This document shows, piece after piece, positions 51,897-64,000 of a stretch of DNA of 64,000 nt (within the stretch, counting starts at the first letter, position 1; each line of letters begins with the position of its first letter). The notes under the pieces are model-generated. The model made no database searches and had not been told where the DNA came from. It was given only the letters and a program-made list of their open reading frames with translations. The position numbers were made by a program, and so were the translations under genes. This DNA is from Chlamydoabsidia padenii (Eukaryota > Mucoromycota > Mucoromycetes > Mucorales > Cunninghamellaceae), in assembly GCA_025330725.1 (NCBI GenBank), contig JAIWND010000015.1, positions 62,001 through 126,000 on the forward strand, in the 5' to 3' direction.

Positions 51897-52204
51897 CCCG
51901 CTCACAGCAAATCACCCTGTACCGAGCTTACACCCTCTAACTTCGCGCTTGCAAATCGATTGGAGGGGTAAGATCAATGCGCCGTATGGTAAACAAGGAT
52001 ATAAAATAAGTATTTAACCCTGTGAGTTGTTTAGGCTTCATACTAAAAAAAAAAAAAGACAATTATACAAACATACAAACATACAAAGAGAAAAAGAGAC
52101 AGTATAGTGTGTGTTTTAATAAATGTTCCTTATTGTTTATTTATCAAGCATAGACACAATCTAATCACTATTTATCAGTGGAATTATACTAGAGCCATTC
52201 GTGA

Positions 52205-53225
52205 TCACAGCGATTCCTCCTCTTGGTGGTCATTGTTGTGATACGTGCTTGGGTAAGATAATCTATTTTGTCTTGCCAGAGCCCATACATCAGGTACCAT
52301 CAAGAAATAACGTTCCATGGCCGCCCTGAATCTCAACCGATACAGACGAGGAGAGACTATTGTAGGTTCCTTGCCGCCGCCACCCAAAAAGACAGATTCC
52401 TTGACCCAGCTTTCCAATTTCTTGTCCCAAGTGAATGTTCTGATAAAATCTACAAACCATCAATTTCATTCAGTTAGTCTAATATATGACTCCCACTTTT
52501 TTTATTTTGTCTTCTTACCAACTATGCCAACAACCAATTCACGCCGATCTTCATCAATCCCGACCAAAAGGGAGTAATCCATGACATTGCGCCCAGATAG
52601 GAAGAGGGTATCGTTGTGAAGTGAGCTGCGCAAAATTTCCTTGGCATGGGCTCGAATAAATAAGGGTGATTGGAATATGACTATACATCAAACATGATGA
52701 ATAATAGAGTAGTATTAGAACCTTCAATTTTTTTTTTCTTGATCTTTGCATCAGTCTGTACACTTACGTTCAACCAAGTTTTCATCCAGTAATACTTCAT
52801 CCTCCTTTCCAGTGGATTCAACATGTCTATTCCGCATTGATCCTTTTAAATCAAATATCTATTTAAAGTGAAGGAAGATTTTAGTAAGATGTTATCTAAG
52901 ATTAGCATTTATAAATGGAATTGTGTTACCTTTTTTATATTTCGCTGGTAAAAGAGATTCTCCATCACCAAAACGTCCATCCGCATTGATTTCCCGGTGT
53001 TCGAGTTTTTGTAACCGATACTATAGAATCCAAATATCTTTGCCAATACCGTAGGGAGCTACACAGTGAATAAAAGAAAGAGTTAAGAGAGTTTTACTTT
53101 TATGTTTAGACTTACCTCTGTGAAGAATGCTTTTGACAAATACTGGAAATAAGCAGGAGCAAACCCCAAAAAGGCATCCAGCTCGAATCGGGACATTTGC
53201 TTCATCAGTAATCTATCATCTATTC

Positions 53226-53279
<54 letters not shown>

Positions 53280-56200
53280 AAGGAAAGGAAAGGATCATAA
53301 ATGCCACATACATTCGAGTATTTACACGAGAATGGTTGATTATACTTTACCTTTCGACTTTAAAAAGGCGGAGCCGGATTTACCTCCGACGGAGTCCCAT
53401 TTTATGCAGCTTCCCAAAGACAAGATATAGGTTTCGTCACATCCACATTGGCGCCGAAGAGCATCAAACTGTTCCGTGAAGAAAGTTTTGCAGAAGAATT
53501 TCGTGTTACCATTCGAAAAGTCTATAAAATAAAAAGTAGTTGAAGGAAAATCAGTATCGTTCATCTAGTGACAGATTGTACTTACTATATCGCATATGGC
53601 TTCCGGATTCCTTCAGTAGAGTTTCTTGAATGTTTGCTTGAGTCATTTCGGTATCCAGTGTTGTTGATAAGTGTGAGGCTCCAAAAGAAGATTGGTCCAA
53701 AGTAATATCATCAAACGATTCTGCAATGGTATTAGTATCATCTGACAGTGAGTTGGTATCAGCAGCCGTTGATGAATCACGCATTTCCTTCATCTTCTTC
53801 AAGTAGTCGTCACAGCTGAGGGTGTAGGCGATAATTGTGCTTGGTTCATCTTCGCGTACCACCACAAAGGAGTCCGGGAGTACATGTTCCATTGGATTTC
53901 TAGACGGCATCATATAATAGCAGAGTTAGTATTTAATTAACATCATAAAGTTATTTGTGTTCCAACTTACAAAGGATTTTCCAAAGGTAAAAGGTTGTCA
54001 GTTCCATTGTCTGTTAAAAAGCTTGTAATAGTCTTCATAAAAGATGTCTTTTCCACATGTTTTGCATCCTCCATGTCGATAGCACGTTTTGTAGATCGGT
54101 CAATCAGAGCATTTCGGGGAAGTTTACCAAGTTGTTGTTCGCCCAAAACGCCAGTGTCCTTAGCGCCAGTTACCAAAGGATGCTCGGTAGAGTTTTCACT
54201 TGTTGAGGTAGCTGCTGGTGATGATAAAAGTTCTGATGCCAAAGGAAGTTGATTGTCGGTTATATTCGTACTAAGGCCACTATCTGTACTAGGTCCCGTA
54301 TCCAGTCGTTCCAACATCGAAGATGATCTACCCACTGTTATTGTCGATACAGCTGGTTCCATTGAGACAGGTGTTCGTGAGATTGATGCCACCGATTGAT
54401 CCAGTTTTCCTGCATTGGCATTATTTCCGGGTACTGTTACGGAGGTTCCGGAATAAGGCGCTTGAGGTGAGAAGTAGTCAAGAGGTCCATCCGCCTTGGA
54501 GCCTACTTCCTTGAGATTTTGTAAATCCATGGTAGAGGTGTTGAAGGGCATGGAAACACCTTTGTCGAGTTGAGTGGGATTTCTGTCAAGTTTGATGTCA
54601 CCATTACTAATGTTGCCGTCGATACTGTCATTGTCTATATCACCAATATCATCCAAGTCGCTGACCAAGAATTCAGCGTCCATATCTTCTTTAACAAGAT
54701 CATTTGCTTGAGTGTAGACTTGAATATACGTTTTTTTCCTAGGAAGCCTTGATTTGAATTGCCCAAGTTGAGATCCCGATCGGCCCATGATTGTGTCCCC
54801 ACCAGGTACCATATTGTTATTGTGTTCATTGGTGCTTGGTGACGTTATCCTTCGTCGAATGCTGCCAAGTGCACGCCGACCGTAGTCATTGTTGGCATAC
54901 TGAGTTTTAAACATGGAAGGAATATGTTGTAGACTTTGTGTTTGCAATCCCCCATGATAGTGATCATGTTGTAGTTTCCGCTGTTGCCTTTGTTGATGGA
55001 GTTGGTGCATGTATATTGGTGTTTCATTCGCTGGTTGAGTCATAAAGTACGATGTTTCGTTGATGGCCGTCGATGTAGGTATGCCCGTCCGAGTATCAAT
55101 TTGCCCAGATATTCGATTTTCCCTCCCAGTGATGTTACGATGAGGTGCCGTTTCTTTTTTGGGTATGAATCGAAGCTTGGGTGTGGACACATTGAGTTCA
55201 AAAGAAGACGGGACTTTTATAGGTGCTGCCGGCATTCTGTTTCCGCCAACAGTGGTGACCAACTTGGGATTGAGAGTACCTGTTGCTAAAGTGTCATATA
55301 TGGGTGGTGATAGTTGTGGTCGACTGGTATTGTTGATATTGATATTTGGAATAGGAATTCTTGATGGTGTCATTGCTGCTGCTGTAGGACCTGGACTTTT
55401 TGTTTGAATGCCTTGGTTTGGTGAGGATCGATCATCTTTGGTGGTGTCGGATACTCTGAATCGAAGCAACAGTTCCCTGTTCAATTCCCGTGAGAGTCGT
55501 CGTCTGATCGAAGGTCGCAATAACGAAGACCGCTGAGTAGTTGAGTCATCCAATCCACGCACGTAGATATCATCACTGTCGCTGTCGCTGTCACTGTTCC
55601 TGCCTTGATCTTGAAGATGGTTCTGCTTACTGAGTCCAAAGTCATCATTAGGCGAGCTAGAGAGGTAAGGCAACTTTGCTGGCAGTGAGTCCCTAGAGTA
55701 AGGTCTTGAGGTTGTATCCGTAAGCATATATCCAATCATAGTTTTTTCATCGTCACCATCCAAGCCAATGCCAAGTAAAGGTAAATCAGTTGTTTCAGAA
55801 GAGCGTTTGATCCTTTCATTTCCCATAAAGTTGGCGCCCGTCATAGTGTTCGTTGAATCATAAGGTGTACTGGTGCTGTCCACGGGGAATATTCGACGTA
55901 GTTGACTTGTTGTGATCTTGCGCAATTCACGTTCAGGTAGAAGGTAACGTCGAACTAAATCCGCATATTCCATATCCCAATCGGCCATTTCTTGACAAAG
56001 GAGTCGCCGTACCCAGTTGATAGTTAGTGTGTCGCTTTTTGCTGTTGTGGCATAGATGTTTTGGAGGATTTGAAGCACCTTCTTCTTTGTCCCCAAGCTT
56101 CGGTCCGATAGTTCCTCCAGTTCCGCCTTACATTCGTTTAATTGTTGAGGATCTACCAGATCATAAGGGAAGGCCTTGTTGCGTTCAATAATAGATTGAT

Positions 56201-59200
56201 AAAACTTGTTGATCTTGGTCCGAAGTAGCTTTTGTTCATTGTCCTTGAGATCCATTTGCACCTGACTGAGCATAAAAAGTTTTGTTGGAGGGACAGCCAC
56301 TTCAAGCAGGTCGATCGGTTCGTACTGGAAGCCCACCGATAAGTTCATATAACCAAAGAAGCGGACATGATGGCGCCCCATTTCATGAGGACAAATATCA
56401 GCCCGGCAATGCACCCCTTGTTGATACAAAAACAGTTCCAAGAATTTGCCAAAAGAGTAGCTCCATGTGTTTTCAGATACCCGTGCCACCTGAGTCGCCT
56501 TTTTGCATTCTTTACAGTAGCTCCACATCAAAAGCTTGTCGGTCATACCAGGAATAGGACATTCGAATTGTTGTGTAATGACATTCACCCGCGCGTCACC
56601 ATGAGCATAAGACAAGTAGTGGCTCATTGCTGGATAATCACACATAGGAGAAGGACATGGTTCCAAAGCATCAGCAAAGAGATACATCAGGTATTGGCCA
56701 AGAGTGATATCAGAAGGATGGCGATAATATTCAAATACCCTAATTTGTGGACCATAACAAGGCATTGTCGTCACTGTACACACATTGGAATAAAGCACTA
56801 CGATGTTTTGATGATAAAAGGGACTGACATAATCAGGACTTTCACGAAGATAGGCGTCCCAGGCACGATTCAATTGGTGTTGTTTGGCAATTAATAGTTC
56901 ATATCGAGATCCAAGTTTTGCTGAAGAAGGATATGATACTGGAGGAAGTGAAGGATGTCCGCTACCACGCAAAGTAGCTTCACCACCAGGATGTCGATTA
57001 AAGGTGCTACGAGTTGGAGATACTACCATCATTGTCGTCAAAGAGCCAGGATGAGGAGCATAATCAGTGTCTTGGTCAAGTGAGTCCAGTTCATCTTCGG
57101 TTTCCTTTAGACGTGTCAGTAAATATGGAGGAGGGAATACCACATATTGAGATGCCGAAAGAATAGTATCTCGATAAACCTTGAGAAAGGTGTGTAGTGC
57201 ATCCGATCCATGTCTTCCTGCTTGTGATTTATTCAATATACCACCATTGTTTCTATTGAATCTGATGTTGTCCATAAGCTGCATTCCACCATCACGGTTG
57301 CCGAGATCTTCAATGCCATCGCACCCATCTTCTTGCTGTTTTTTGAGTGTGTTGAATCCATTGTCACTCATAGAGTTGCTATTAACACCAATTTGCGATT
57401 GTTCGAGGCCACGATTCTTTGCAAACGAGTCCCGCAGCAGAGCAGTTTCCAGTTTGAGATTATGGACGACGAAAACCATAAAATCCATCACCGACTTGAT
57501 TGTTTGAAGAGTATCTTCAGTCCCACCACGAAGCACAATAGTTCCGCCAAGTTCAGGGGCACAATCACCAAAAATCAACAAAGTTTTGCGCCGATGAGGT
57601 ATCCATTCATGAAGATAGGTCCGGATTTCGAAGGATCCACATCGCCCAAAGAATAGATCGCCTTGAAGTTTGTCCACAGAGGTAACCACACTTGCTTGGG
57701 TACATCGAGCCACCGCCTCTATCACACTGTATTTGACATTATGCACCACCGGAATATTGGCTTCCAACAAGATTTCGAGAGCAAGTCTGGAGACCGTTGA
57801 CTTGACCAATAGTAAAGAAGGACGAAGTGCAATGATACGCCCCACCAATTTGCTGATATGTTCCCGTTCTTGAGATATCACAGGTTTGATCGACAGTAGT
57901 TGATTCCCCATTTCCACCCTTGAATAGTCCAAAGAGAATAATAAGATCAGAATCCTTGGTTCAGCAATGTTCTTTGCCATGCGCTTGTGAGCCACATTCT
58001 TCGAGCACATCACCCCCTTGATATAAAAGCTATCTGAAGGAAGTCCACCAGGAATTTTCTTGATCTTGACATAGTGTCGTACATCCATATCATCACCTGC
58101 ACGCACATCAGGCTGCACATGATCAGCCATCTTGAGAAGTAGATTCATGATTACCGTTTCCCATTCGGTTTTCTTGTCCTCCACCATATCATGCAAACTT
58201 GTTTCGTCCATCAACTGCCGTAATAGTTTTCGAGCATGTCCCAAAGCACTGTAGCTGAGTTCCACATTGGCTGTAGGACCCGATACCCGCCTATGTCTTG
58301 ATGCCCATATATTCGATTTGAGATTGTGTGCCAGTTGAAGTTCGTCTTTGTTGTCCAGTGCTGATAAAGTTGTCAATGCTGGTACGGTCGCTGATGATGT
58401 TAAAGATGGCGGCACATCTATACCAAAAGGAGAATTACAGTGTGCATTTCCTGAATAGGGGTATAGTGCTGAGTTTGGTGACCAATTGTCGTGAGTGGAT
58501 GAGTCGAGTTTCCCCAAACCCAAAGTGTTCACCTGTAAATGACCATGTCGATCCTTCCGTCCACGAGACCCAGGGGTGTTTGTGGTGCTTTGCCGACGCA
58601 AGGAAGAGTAAGATCGCTTCCGTAATGGTGCAATGGTTCCACGTAGTTCAGCAGTTCGTTTGGCGCGTAGCTGTACATCATAAGATTCATTGTCGCTTCC
58701 TGTTGATGATGATGTGTGATCCAAGGTCGGTTTTTCGATATATGATGATGATGTTTGACCATGACGGAATGGATTTGACTGAGTATAAGATTTGGAGATA
58801 GGAAGATAGGACATTGACCGGCCAAGGGCACCACCTGATCGATGCCAGCCATCATATCCCATATCTGGATGTTTGCTGACAAGACCATTATCATCATCGT
58901 ATTCATCGTTTTCCGGACAAAAGAATGGTGATAATGCATTTTCTGTAACCACCGTGCCACCACCATGATCCATATACCACGCTTGTTGCCCATTATTAAC
59001 CACAGACGTCGATGATGATGATGAGATCCCACGAGATATATTCACTGATCCACGTTGAGAATTAGGTCGCAATAGATCATCTGAGCCCAAGTTGGTTGTT
59101 GTGTTGGATCTTGATTTTGAATTGAGCAAAGAGGTCCCCACGTCAAGTAAACGTTTCAGTCCCCCTGATTCCAATTCATTAGTCGATCCGGCATCCCTGC

Positions 59201-60832
59201 TTGAATGTGGTGAGCTTTTCGGTGCCACTGCTGCGTTAGAAGTCGAACTAGCATTGATACCACCGTTTGTTTTAATTGGTGCTGAAGTAGGAGTTGTTGG
59301 CATGTAGGCGTTTGCTGGCATCTTGTGAGATCCGGAATAAAGAGAGTGATGATGTCGGTCCAATATTGACATTGTGTCATGATCATCTATTTCCAAAGCC
59401 ACTGTTGTAGAATTTTCATCGCCATATTTTGAATTTGATGATTTTTTGACTGCTGTGGTAGGTATTTGCATCATAGGAGCCGCCAGTGGTGGGTTTTGAG
59501 AAGGAATCACAGGTTGATATGATGTGTCAGATGAGATTGGATTGCCAATGTTATCAGTGCTGGTATCATGTGTTTCGTAGTTGGAAGAAGGAGAAGGTAC
59601 CACCCGAGAAGTTGTGTTGTTGGAGATATCCCTGACATTTCCAGAGTGCTGTTCCGTGTAACAAAAGTTGCATATCCGCACCTGCCCTTTTTGACTGTAT
59701 ATCTTGCCAGGTATAATATGAGAGGCACATTTGGAGCAGAATATTTGACCTAAAAAGATGTTGATGATAGTACCATTAGTATCCATATCTCTGTTGCTTA
59801 AAGCCACTTTTTTTTTTTTTTTTAATTTAAACTTACCACAGAATCGACAGTGATGTTTCCTTCTAAACATAGTAAACTGTTTTCGACACTTGTAGCACTC
59901 CTTGCATTGTTCATCGGGCATCCAAAATTCCTTGTCATGTTTCTGTCCCCTTAATCGTGCCATAATCTTGCCCAGAGAGTTGGTGTTTGAGATGGAGAAG
60001 TTGGTTGCAACTGATTGGGTATCACTGTCTACCGATTTGGATTTCGTCATAGGTAGAGTCAGACTGTTTCCACTATAGGTTGGCGTGGGGCTAGGGTCAG
60101 AAGTGTCGGTGATGGTGATAGTGGCATTTCCTATAGGTGTCGCAAAACCAACTTGTTGTTTCAAATCTTCCTCTCCCTCTTCCCCCACAGAGAGATGACT
60201 TGAGGGATCAACAAATATAGGTTGCAAGTGACGACCGTGTAAACTGGTAGTGGTGCTATTGCTACTAGTGCCACCAACAGAGGAAGCTGTTGAGGTGGAT
60301 GCTGAAGGAAGTGCTTTAGCTGTGGTGGTGACTACGCTTGCTGTGGGTGGTGCTTTTGTTGCTGATGAGGAAAGTGTCGAAGTGGGACCCCCAACCAAAG
60401 CTTGATGTATTGACGTTCTATCTTGATCTATGTGTGAGTATGATGCCAAGTTTTGAGGACGGGAGAATGTAAAGTTGTCTCCTCCACAAGAAGCCATTCT
60501 TGAGAGGTCAGAAGCATTAGTCAAAGTTGATTGAGCGGACAGAGGACGTAAAAAGCCAGACAAATCAGAATTCTAAGAAAAGAAAAAAAGGAGGTGTTAG
60601 TTTCATTACTGCCAGCATTGATTGACTAAAAAGAGCTTACCTTGTCGTTCGTTATATCCATTTGATCTTGAAGAGAAGAGGTTGCTTCACCACCATTACT
60701 TGTGACAGCAGTTTTAACTTTCCCATAAAGTTTGGAGAGGATACCTTCATGGCCTGATTCTACCCCAGATGTTCCAAAGTTAAAGCTTGTCAAAGTTGTG
60801 CTGTTTTCATCCATTGTCGACTTTGTATTCAA
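52205..60832 (-). CDS. FAB1: 1-phosphatidylinositol-3-phosphate 5-kinase (FAB1/PIKfyve)
   Basis: Ten exons (60832-60641, 60572-59837, 59749-53971, 53899-53586, 53521-53351, 53219-53116, 53058-52930, 52858-52768, 52680-52519, 52449-52205) sum to 2,640 residues. Order: a Ser/Thr-rich N terminus; FYVE zinc finger ([24 protein letters not shown]); a long disordered stretch; Cpn60/TCP1-like domain ([20 protein letters not shown]); and the Cys-rich CHK region ([23 protein letters not shown]). The C-terminal lipid kinase has [29 protein letters not shown] and [19 protein letters not shown]. It makes PI(3,5)P2 on vacuole/endosome membranes, working with Vac14 and Fig4. The intron within the FYVE (59750-59836) is stop-free and in frame, so a single ORF hides it. 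Confidence 0.96.
53227..53277 (+). repeat. Poly-A tract (51 nt) in a FAB1 intron
   Basis: Uninterrupted A-run on the plus strand (T-run in the transcript), just upstream of the intron acceptor at 53220, where it may serve as an extended polypyrimidine tract. Confidence 0.95.
59750..59836 (-). other. Stop-free 3n intron inside the FYVE finger of FAB1
   Basis: 87 nt, donor TGTG|GTAAGT and acceptor CTTTTTAG|GTC. Removing it restores [12 protein letters not shown]; retention would insert 29 residues rich in Lys between the second and third cysteine pairs of the zinc finger. Confidence 0.85.
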
Positions 60833-61636
60833 ATCAACGACATGGCCAGTGGCAATAAAAAAGTAGGAAGAAGCGGAAGAAGGATAAAAATACCAGTAAA
60901 AAAAATCGATTGGACATTGTATACCACTCCGCTGGGTTTAAATTTTGCAGGATATGTCTTTTAAAAGAAAAGGATCACTCTGTTACTGCTAAGACAATGC
61001 TATTTACTGTAACTAGCAGTATATTGATAAGCATGACACAATAAATGATGCACAATATGATTAATAAACGCTCTGGACGTTACGTCGTTTTGATCTATGA
61101 GCCGAGTGGAGATTTTTCTTTTGCAGTAAAGTCACCGTACCAATTCATCATCTGATACCCTTCTTTTAATCGTACTGTTGAATAATGTAATCATTCCTTG
61201 ATCAATCAGAGTAAGTAAAACTTATACCTTCATTGTATGTACTATCCCGTTTTTGAAGATAACGAATCGCTTTTCATTGACCACCATAGACTTGGATCTT
61301 CAATATATTCAATCGGCGCTTTAATGGTGTTGAAAGAGACAGTTGGGACATCGATTTCAATTCCCTCTTTCTCTTTCACCTCCATATCCATTTCAAGGTA
61401 AGGCAAAAGCTAATAAAAGAAAATGGGGCTATCTACCATTGTCCAGGCCATCTTTATGTTTATTAGATGAATAGATGGAAAACATGATCTTTAAACGAAC
61501 TATGGATGGATGCGTGGATGGATGGATGGATGGATTGAAGGGATAGGCTGGGTGGGGAATGAAGAATCCTTGATTACTCAAGCAACTTACTAACTGCCTT
61601 TTATTTTTAATGAATGCATAGGAATAGTGCTTTATA
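60833..61636. promoter_or_regulatory. Divergent promoter spacer between FAB1 and eL15
   Basis: Weak motif forms: CCGCTGGGTTTAAATTT near 60929-60945 on the FAB1 side and AATCGGCGCTTTAATGG at about 61311-61327 on the eL15 side. A degenerate GGAT repeat lies at about 61503-61535. No gene is seen, although the eL15 leader probably lies here. Confidence 0.45.
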
Positions 61637-62453
61637 ATGGGTGGTAAGTAAACTGATTCAAGAAACAACAAGTTGGTACTAATGCTAATCTATCTTTTTT
61701 AAACTTTATCTAGCCTACAAGTATCTTGAAGAATTGCAAAAGAAGAAGCAATCGGATGTCCTCCGTTTCTTACTCCGTGTCCGCTGCTGGGAATACAGGT
61801 ACGTAGTCTGGTGGGGAAAAAAAGTCATATATACGTGGATTCAGGAACATATACTTGGTTAATTGATTGAATTGACACTAATGCTTTTTTTTTTTTTTTT
61901 TTTTTAATTGGACATAACGACTCTTTATAGACAATTGAACGTCATCCACCGTGCCTCTCGTCCTTCTCGTCCCGATAAGGCTCGTCGTCTCGGATACAAG
62001 GCCAAGCAAGGATTCGTCATCTACCGTGTCCGTGTCCGTCGTGGTGGCCGTAAGCGACCTGTCCACAAGGGTGCTACCTATGGCAAGCCTGTCAACGAAG
62101 GTGTGAACCAACTCAAGTACCAACGCTCTCTCCAATCTACTGCCGAAGAACGTGTGGGTCGCAAGTGTGCCAATCTCCGTGTCCTCAACTCTTACTGGAT
62201 TAACCAAGATGCTACCTACAAGTACTTTGAAGTCATCCTCGTCGATCCCTCCCACAAGGCTATCCGCCGTGATCCTCGTATCAACTGGATCGTTAATGCC
62301 GTCCACAAGCGTCGTGAAGCCCGTGGTCTTACTGCCATTGGTAAGAAGTCTCGTGGTAAGGGTAAGGGTCATCTCTTCACCAAGACCCGTGGATCCGGTC
62401 GTCACGCCAGCTGGAAGCGTCGCAACACCCTCTCTCTCCGCCGTTATCGTTAA
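61637..62453 (+). CDS. RPL15: 60S ribosomal protein eL15
   Basis: Three exons (61637-61643, 61714-61798, 61931-62453) give 204 residues, the standard length. The coding part of exon 1 is just 7 nt (ATGGGTG), so an ORF scan misses the true start. The joined N terminus [20 protein letters not shown] is the classical eL15 start. [39 protein letters not shown] and the Arg/Lys-rich end ([14 protein letters not shown]) match. It is a structural protein of the large ribosomal subunit. Codon use is highly biased. Confidence 0.98.
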
Positions 62454-63532
62454 ACGATCATGGATTTGTAGTTTTATGTTTAGCATTTTACCTTACCATT
62501 CCCTGTTTTGTTTACAATAAAATCCTACTTTTATCATCATCTTTACTTTAATTTGTGTGTGGCGTTTTAATTTGGGTTTATGCATAATATATGATAGTGG
62601 TGTTTTACATAGTTTGCATAATGTACGATAATGATTTTTATTTGATGTCTGTTGTTGTTGTTGTCGTTGTCCACTTTTAGGCAGAAAATGTGTGTTGAAC
62701 TTGTCCCTTGTAAATCTTCAATGATATAGTCATGGAGATGAGGAGACTGGTTGGGTTTGTCATACCATTTGCTCGATCTTTTTGACCTAAAACAGTTAAT
62801 AACCTATTATGTACATGGATTAATTTAAGGGTCTGGCGAAAACCGAGGGAACATTTTAACACATGATGATACTATTGGCCATGGACCATAGGTGATATAT
62901 GGGTAAAAGGATGTTGGAATCGCAAACGAGTATAGGTCTTGAGTGACACTGAGTTGTTTCTCAAAAGCTTGTTCTCCCTTTTAAACAGATCGACCATAAC
63001 CCTTTATTGCCTACTTTTGATTATGAAGGGTTGCACAATGGTTATGCATGATTTTACGATTGCCTTTTTGGAACACCGAAGTGGGGGCGCTCTGTTTCTT
63101 ATCACAGTTAATTTTCAGTTTACAATACCCGACTCCACGTTGATACTGTAAACTATTTTCATTTGATATAATTTACATACAGTTGAATGGGCGATTGACG
63201 ATTGCAACTTACTCATTATCATGCTTTGGTCTTGATCTATCGTACAATAACTTCAGTGTGGTGAACCTTGAAACCACAACATTATCATTAAAAGTGTAAG
63301 CATCTTGATAGCACGTTTCACTTGACTGACAGACTTCATTAGCTTTTTTTTTTTTTTTTTTTTCACAGAAGACAAGTACAGTGGGAAACATAAATTCAAA
63401 CCCCGTGTCTTTATTAGTTTACCCGATGAATACCTAAAATGGGTTATATGTCTTCTATAAAAGCTATTCTATATGAACTAATCGAGCTTCTTTCTTTTCA
63501 TCTCTTTCTGGAAGCTTTTATTTAACATATCA
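62454..63532. other. Intergenic spacer with possible decayed minus-strand exon
   Basis: Downstream of eL15 (AATAAAATCC near 62516). On the minus strand, after branch-like TATTAAC and acceptor TTTTAG at 62787, a frame runs open to 62567 with protein-like composition (SKWYDKPNQSPHLHDYIIED). A minus-strand AATAAAAATC at about 62630-62640 falls inside it, and no good first exon is visible. A motif AATTCAAACCCCG lies at 63393-63405, 130 bp upstream of the next gene. Confidence 0.4.
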
Positions 63533-64000
63533 ATGAAGTGGTCAATTAATACTTTCATAACATTGACAGGCTTAATGCTCTCATGCATTAATGCTATTCC
63601 GGTTGAAACCCCGTCATCTAACGAATTTGTTCCTGGAAATCATTTTGATCGTGTAGTTATTGTGGTCCTTGCAAATGCAAACTATGATGATGCCATAAAG
63701 GATTCTTATTTATCAACTTTGGCAGAGAAACATAATGGGTTAACTTTGACAAATCACAAGGCTCTGACCCATCCTTCCCAAGCAAATTATGTAAGTTCAG
63801 GTCGATCCTGATATGATATGAATTGATGCATGCTGATGCTGTAGTGTGTGGCAACATAGGTTGGTATGATCAGTGGGTCTACATCGGGCATTCACTTGGA
63901 TTTTAACTCGAACATTGATGATCGGAAATCAGTGGTGGATTTACTCGAGGAAAAAAAGATCTCTTGGAAAGCCTATCAAGAAGGCTACCCCACAGGTACA
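63533..64000 (+). CDS. Secreted phosphoesterase / acid phosphatase (5' part only)
   Basis: Exons 63533-63790 and 63860-(beyond 64000) are visible. The protein starts with a signal peptide (MKWSINTFITLTGLMLSCIN then AIPVE). It continues HFDRVVIVVLANANYDDAIK, LTLTNHKALTHPSQANYVGM and ISGSTSGIHLDF. The VVIVVLANANY start, HPSQANY and the SGS segment fit the phosphoesterase family that includes phospholipase C and fungal secreted acid phosphatases (the metal-binding Asn and Thr/Ser region near HPSQAN). It likely releases phosphate outside the cell or in vacuoles. The gene is cut by the window edge, so length and the remaining metal ligands are unknown. Confidence 0.75.

Larger units (their letters stand above)
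51446..52204. other. Intergenic spacer between convergent genes with two exact motif copies
   Basis: The spacer lies between convergent ATP2 and FAB1, so no promoter is expected, yet exact motifs lie at 51671-51681 and 51886-51896, both plus orientation. A 76-codon ORF (51787-52017) spans the second but looks non-coding. This may mark a non-coding RNA or a decayed gene. Confidence 0.45.

Noticed and set aside
51787..52017. 76-codon plus-strand ORF
   Set aside because: Spans a promoter motif copy and has no recognisable domain.

Overview
This 64 kb window is nuclear DNA of a filamentous early-diverging fungus, most likely Mucoromycota and probably Mucorales. The evidence is dense genes with many short GT-AG introns (about 83 inferred) and TATTAAC/CTAAC-like branch sites, AT-rich intergenic spacers with very long poly-A/T tracts, and a mix of fungal genes (Pet123/mS26, Ecm3-like carrier, FAB1, class II myosin) with genes retained in early-diverging fungi (STK32/YANK kinase, vezatin-like protein, receiver-phosphodiesterase). 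I cannot fix the genus. No CRISPR, operon, rRNA or convincing tRNA gene was seen. Exon models were built by hand; each multi-exon model listed with a protein length adds up to an open frame.

Layout. 0-8 kb: vezatin-like myosin-binding protein (-), small ORF (-), ELL-associated factor EAF (+), casein kinase 2 beta (-). 8-16 kb: cytosolic HSP70, ankyrin-BTB protein (ABTB1 type), mitochondrial ribosomal protein mS26 and a TALE homeobox protein (all +), then a diphosphoinositol-polyphosphate-type Nudix protein (-). 16-26 kb (+): auxin-efflux-carrier family transporter, dCMP deaminase, a class II myosin with an unusually short tail. 27-30 kb: a 1,035-aa CACTA/Plavaka-like transposase-related ORF (+). 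30-37 kb (-): SulP sulfate transporter and STK32-type kinase. 39-44 kb: G-protein alpha subunit and a DinB-fold protein (+), then a fusion of an SPX domain to an ACT-phosphoserine phosphatase (-). 45-52 kb (+): receiver-domain cyclic-nucleotide phosphodiesterase and ATP synthase beta. 52-61 kb (-): FAB1/PIKfyve lipid kinase. 61-64 kb (+): ribosomal protein eL15 and the start of a secreted phosphoesterase.

The genes are mostly unrelated housekeeping and signalling genes, not a cluster. Several share themes: phosphate and inositol-pyrophosphate signalling (SPX-phosphatase, Nudix, sulfate carrier, secreted phosphatase), cAMP/G-protein signalling (G alpha, phosphodiesterase) and actomyosin (vezatin-like, myosin II).

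The most interesting signals are (1) the SPX-ACT-SerB fusion, which would put serine synthesis under an inositol-pyrophosphate/phosphate sensor; (2) a dispersed motif, TTCAAATCCCG, with ten exact copies plus many near-copies, nearly all in promoter spacers; (3) a REC-PDE architecture like Dictyostelium RegA; (4) three GC-AG introns with GCAAGT donors; (5) a stop-free, multiple-of-three intron inside the FYVE zinc finger of FAB1.
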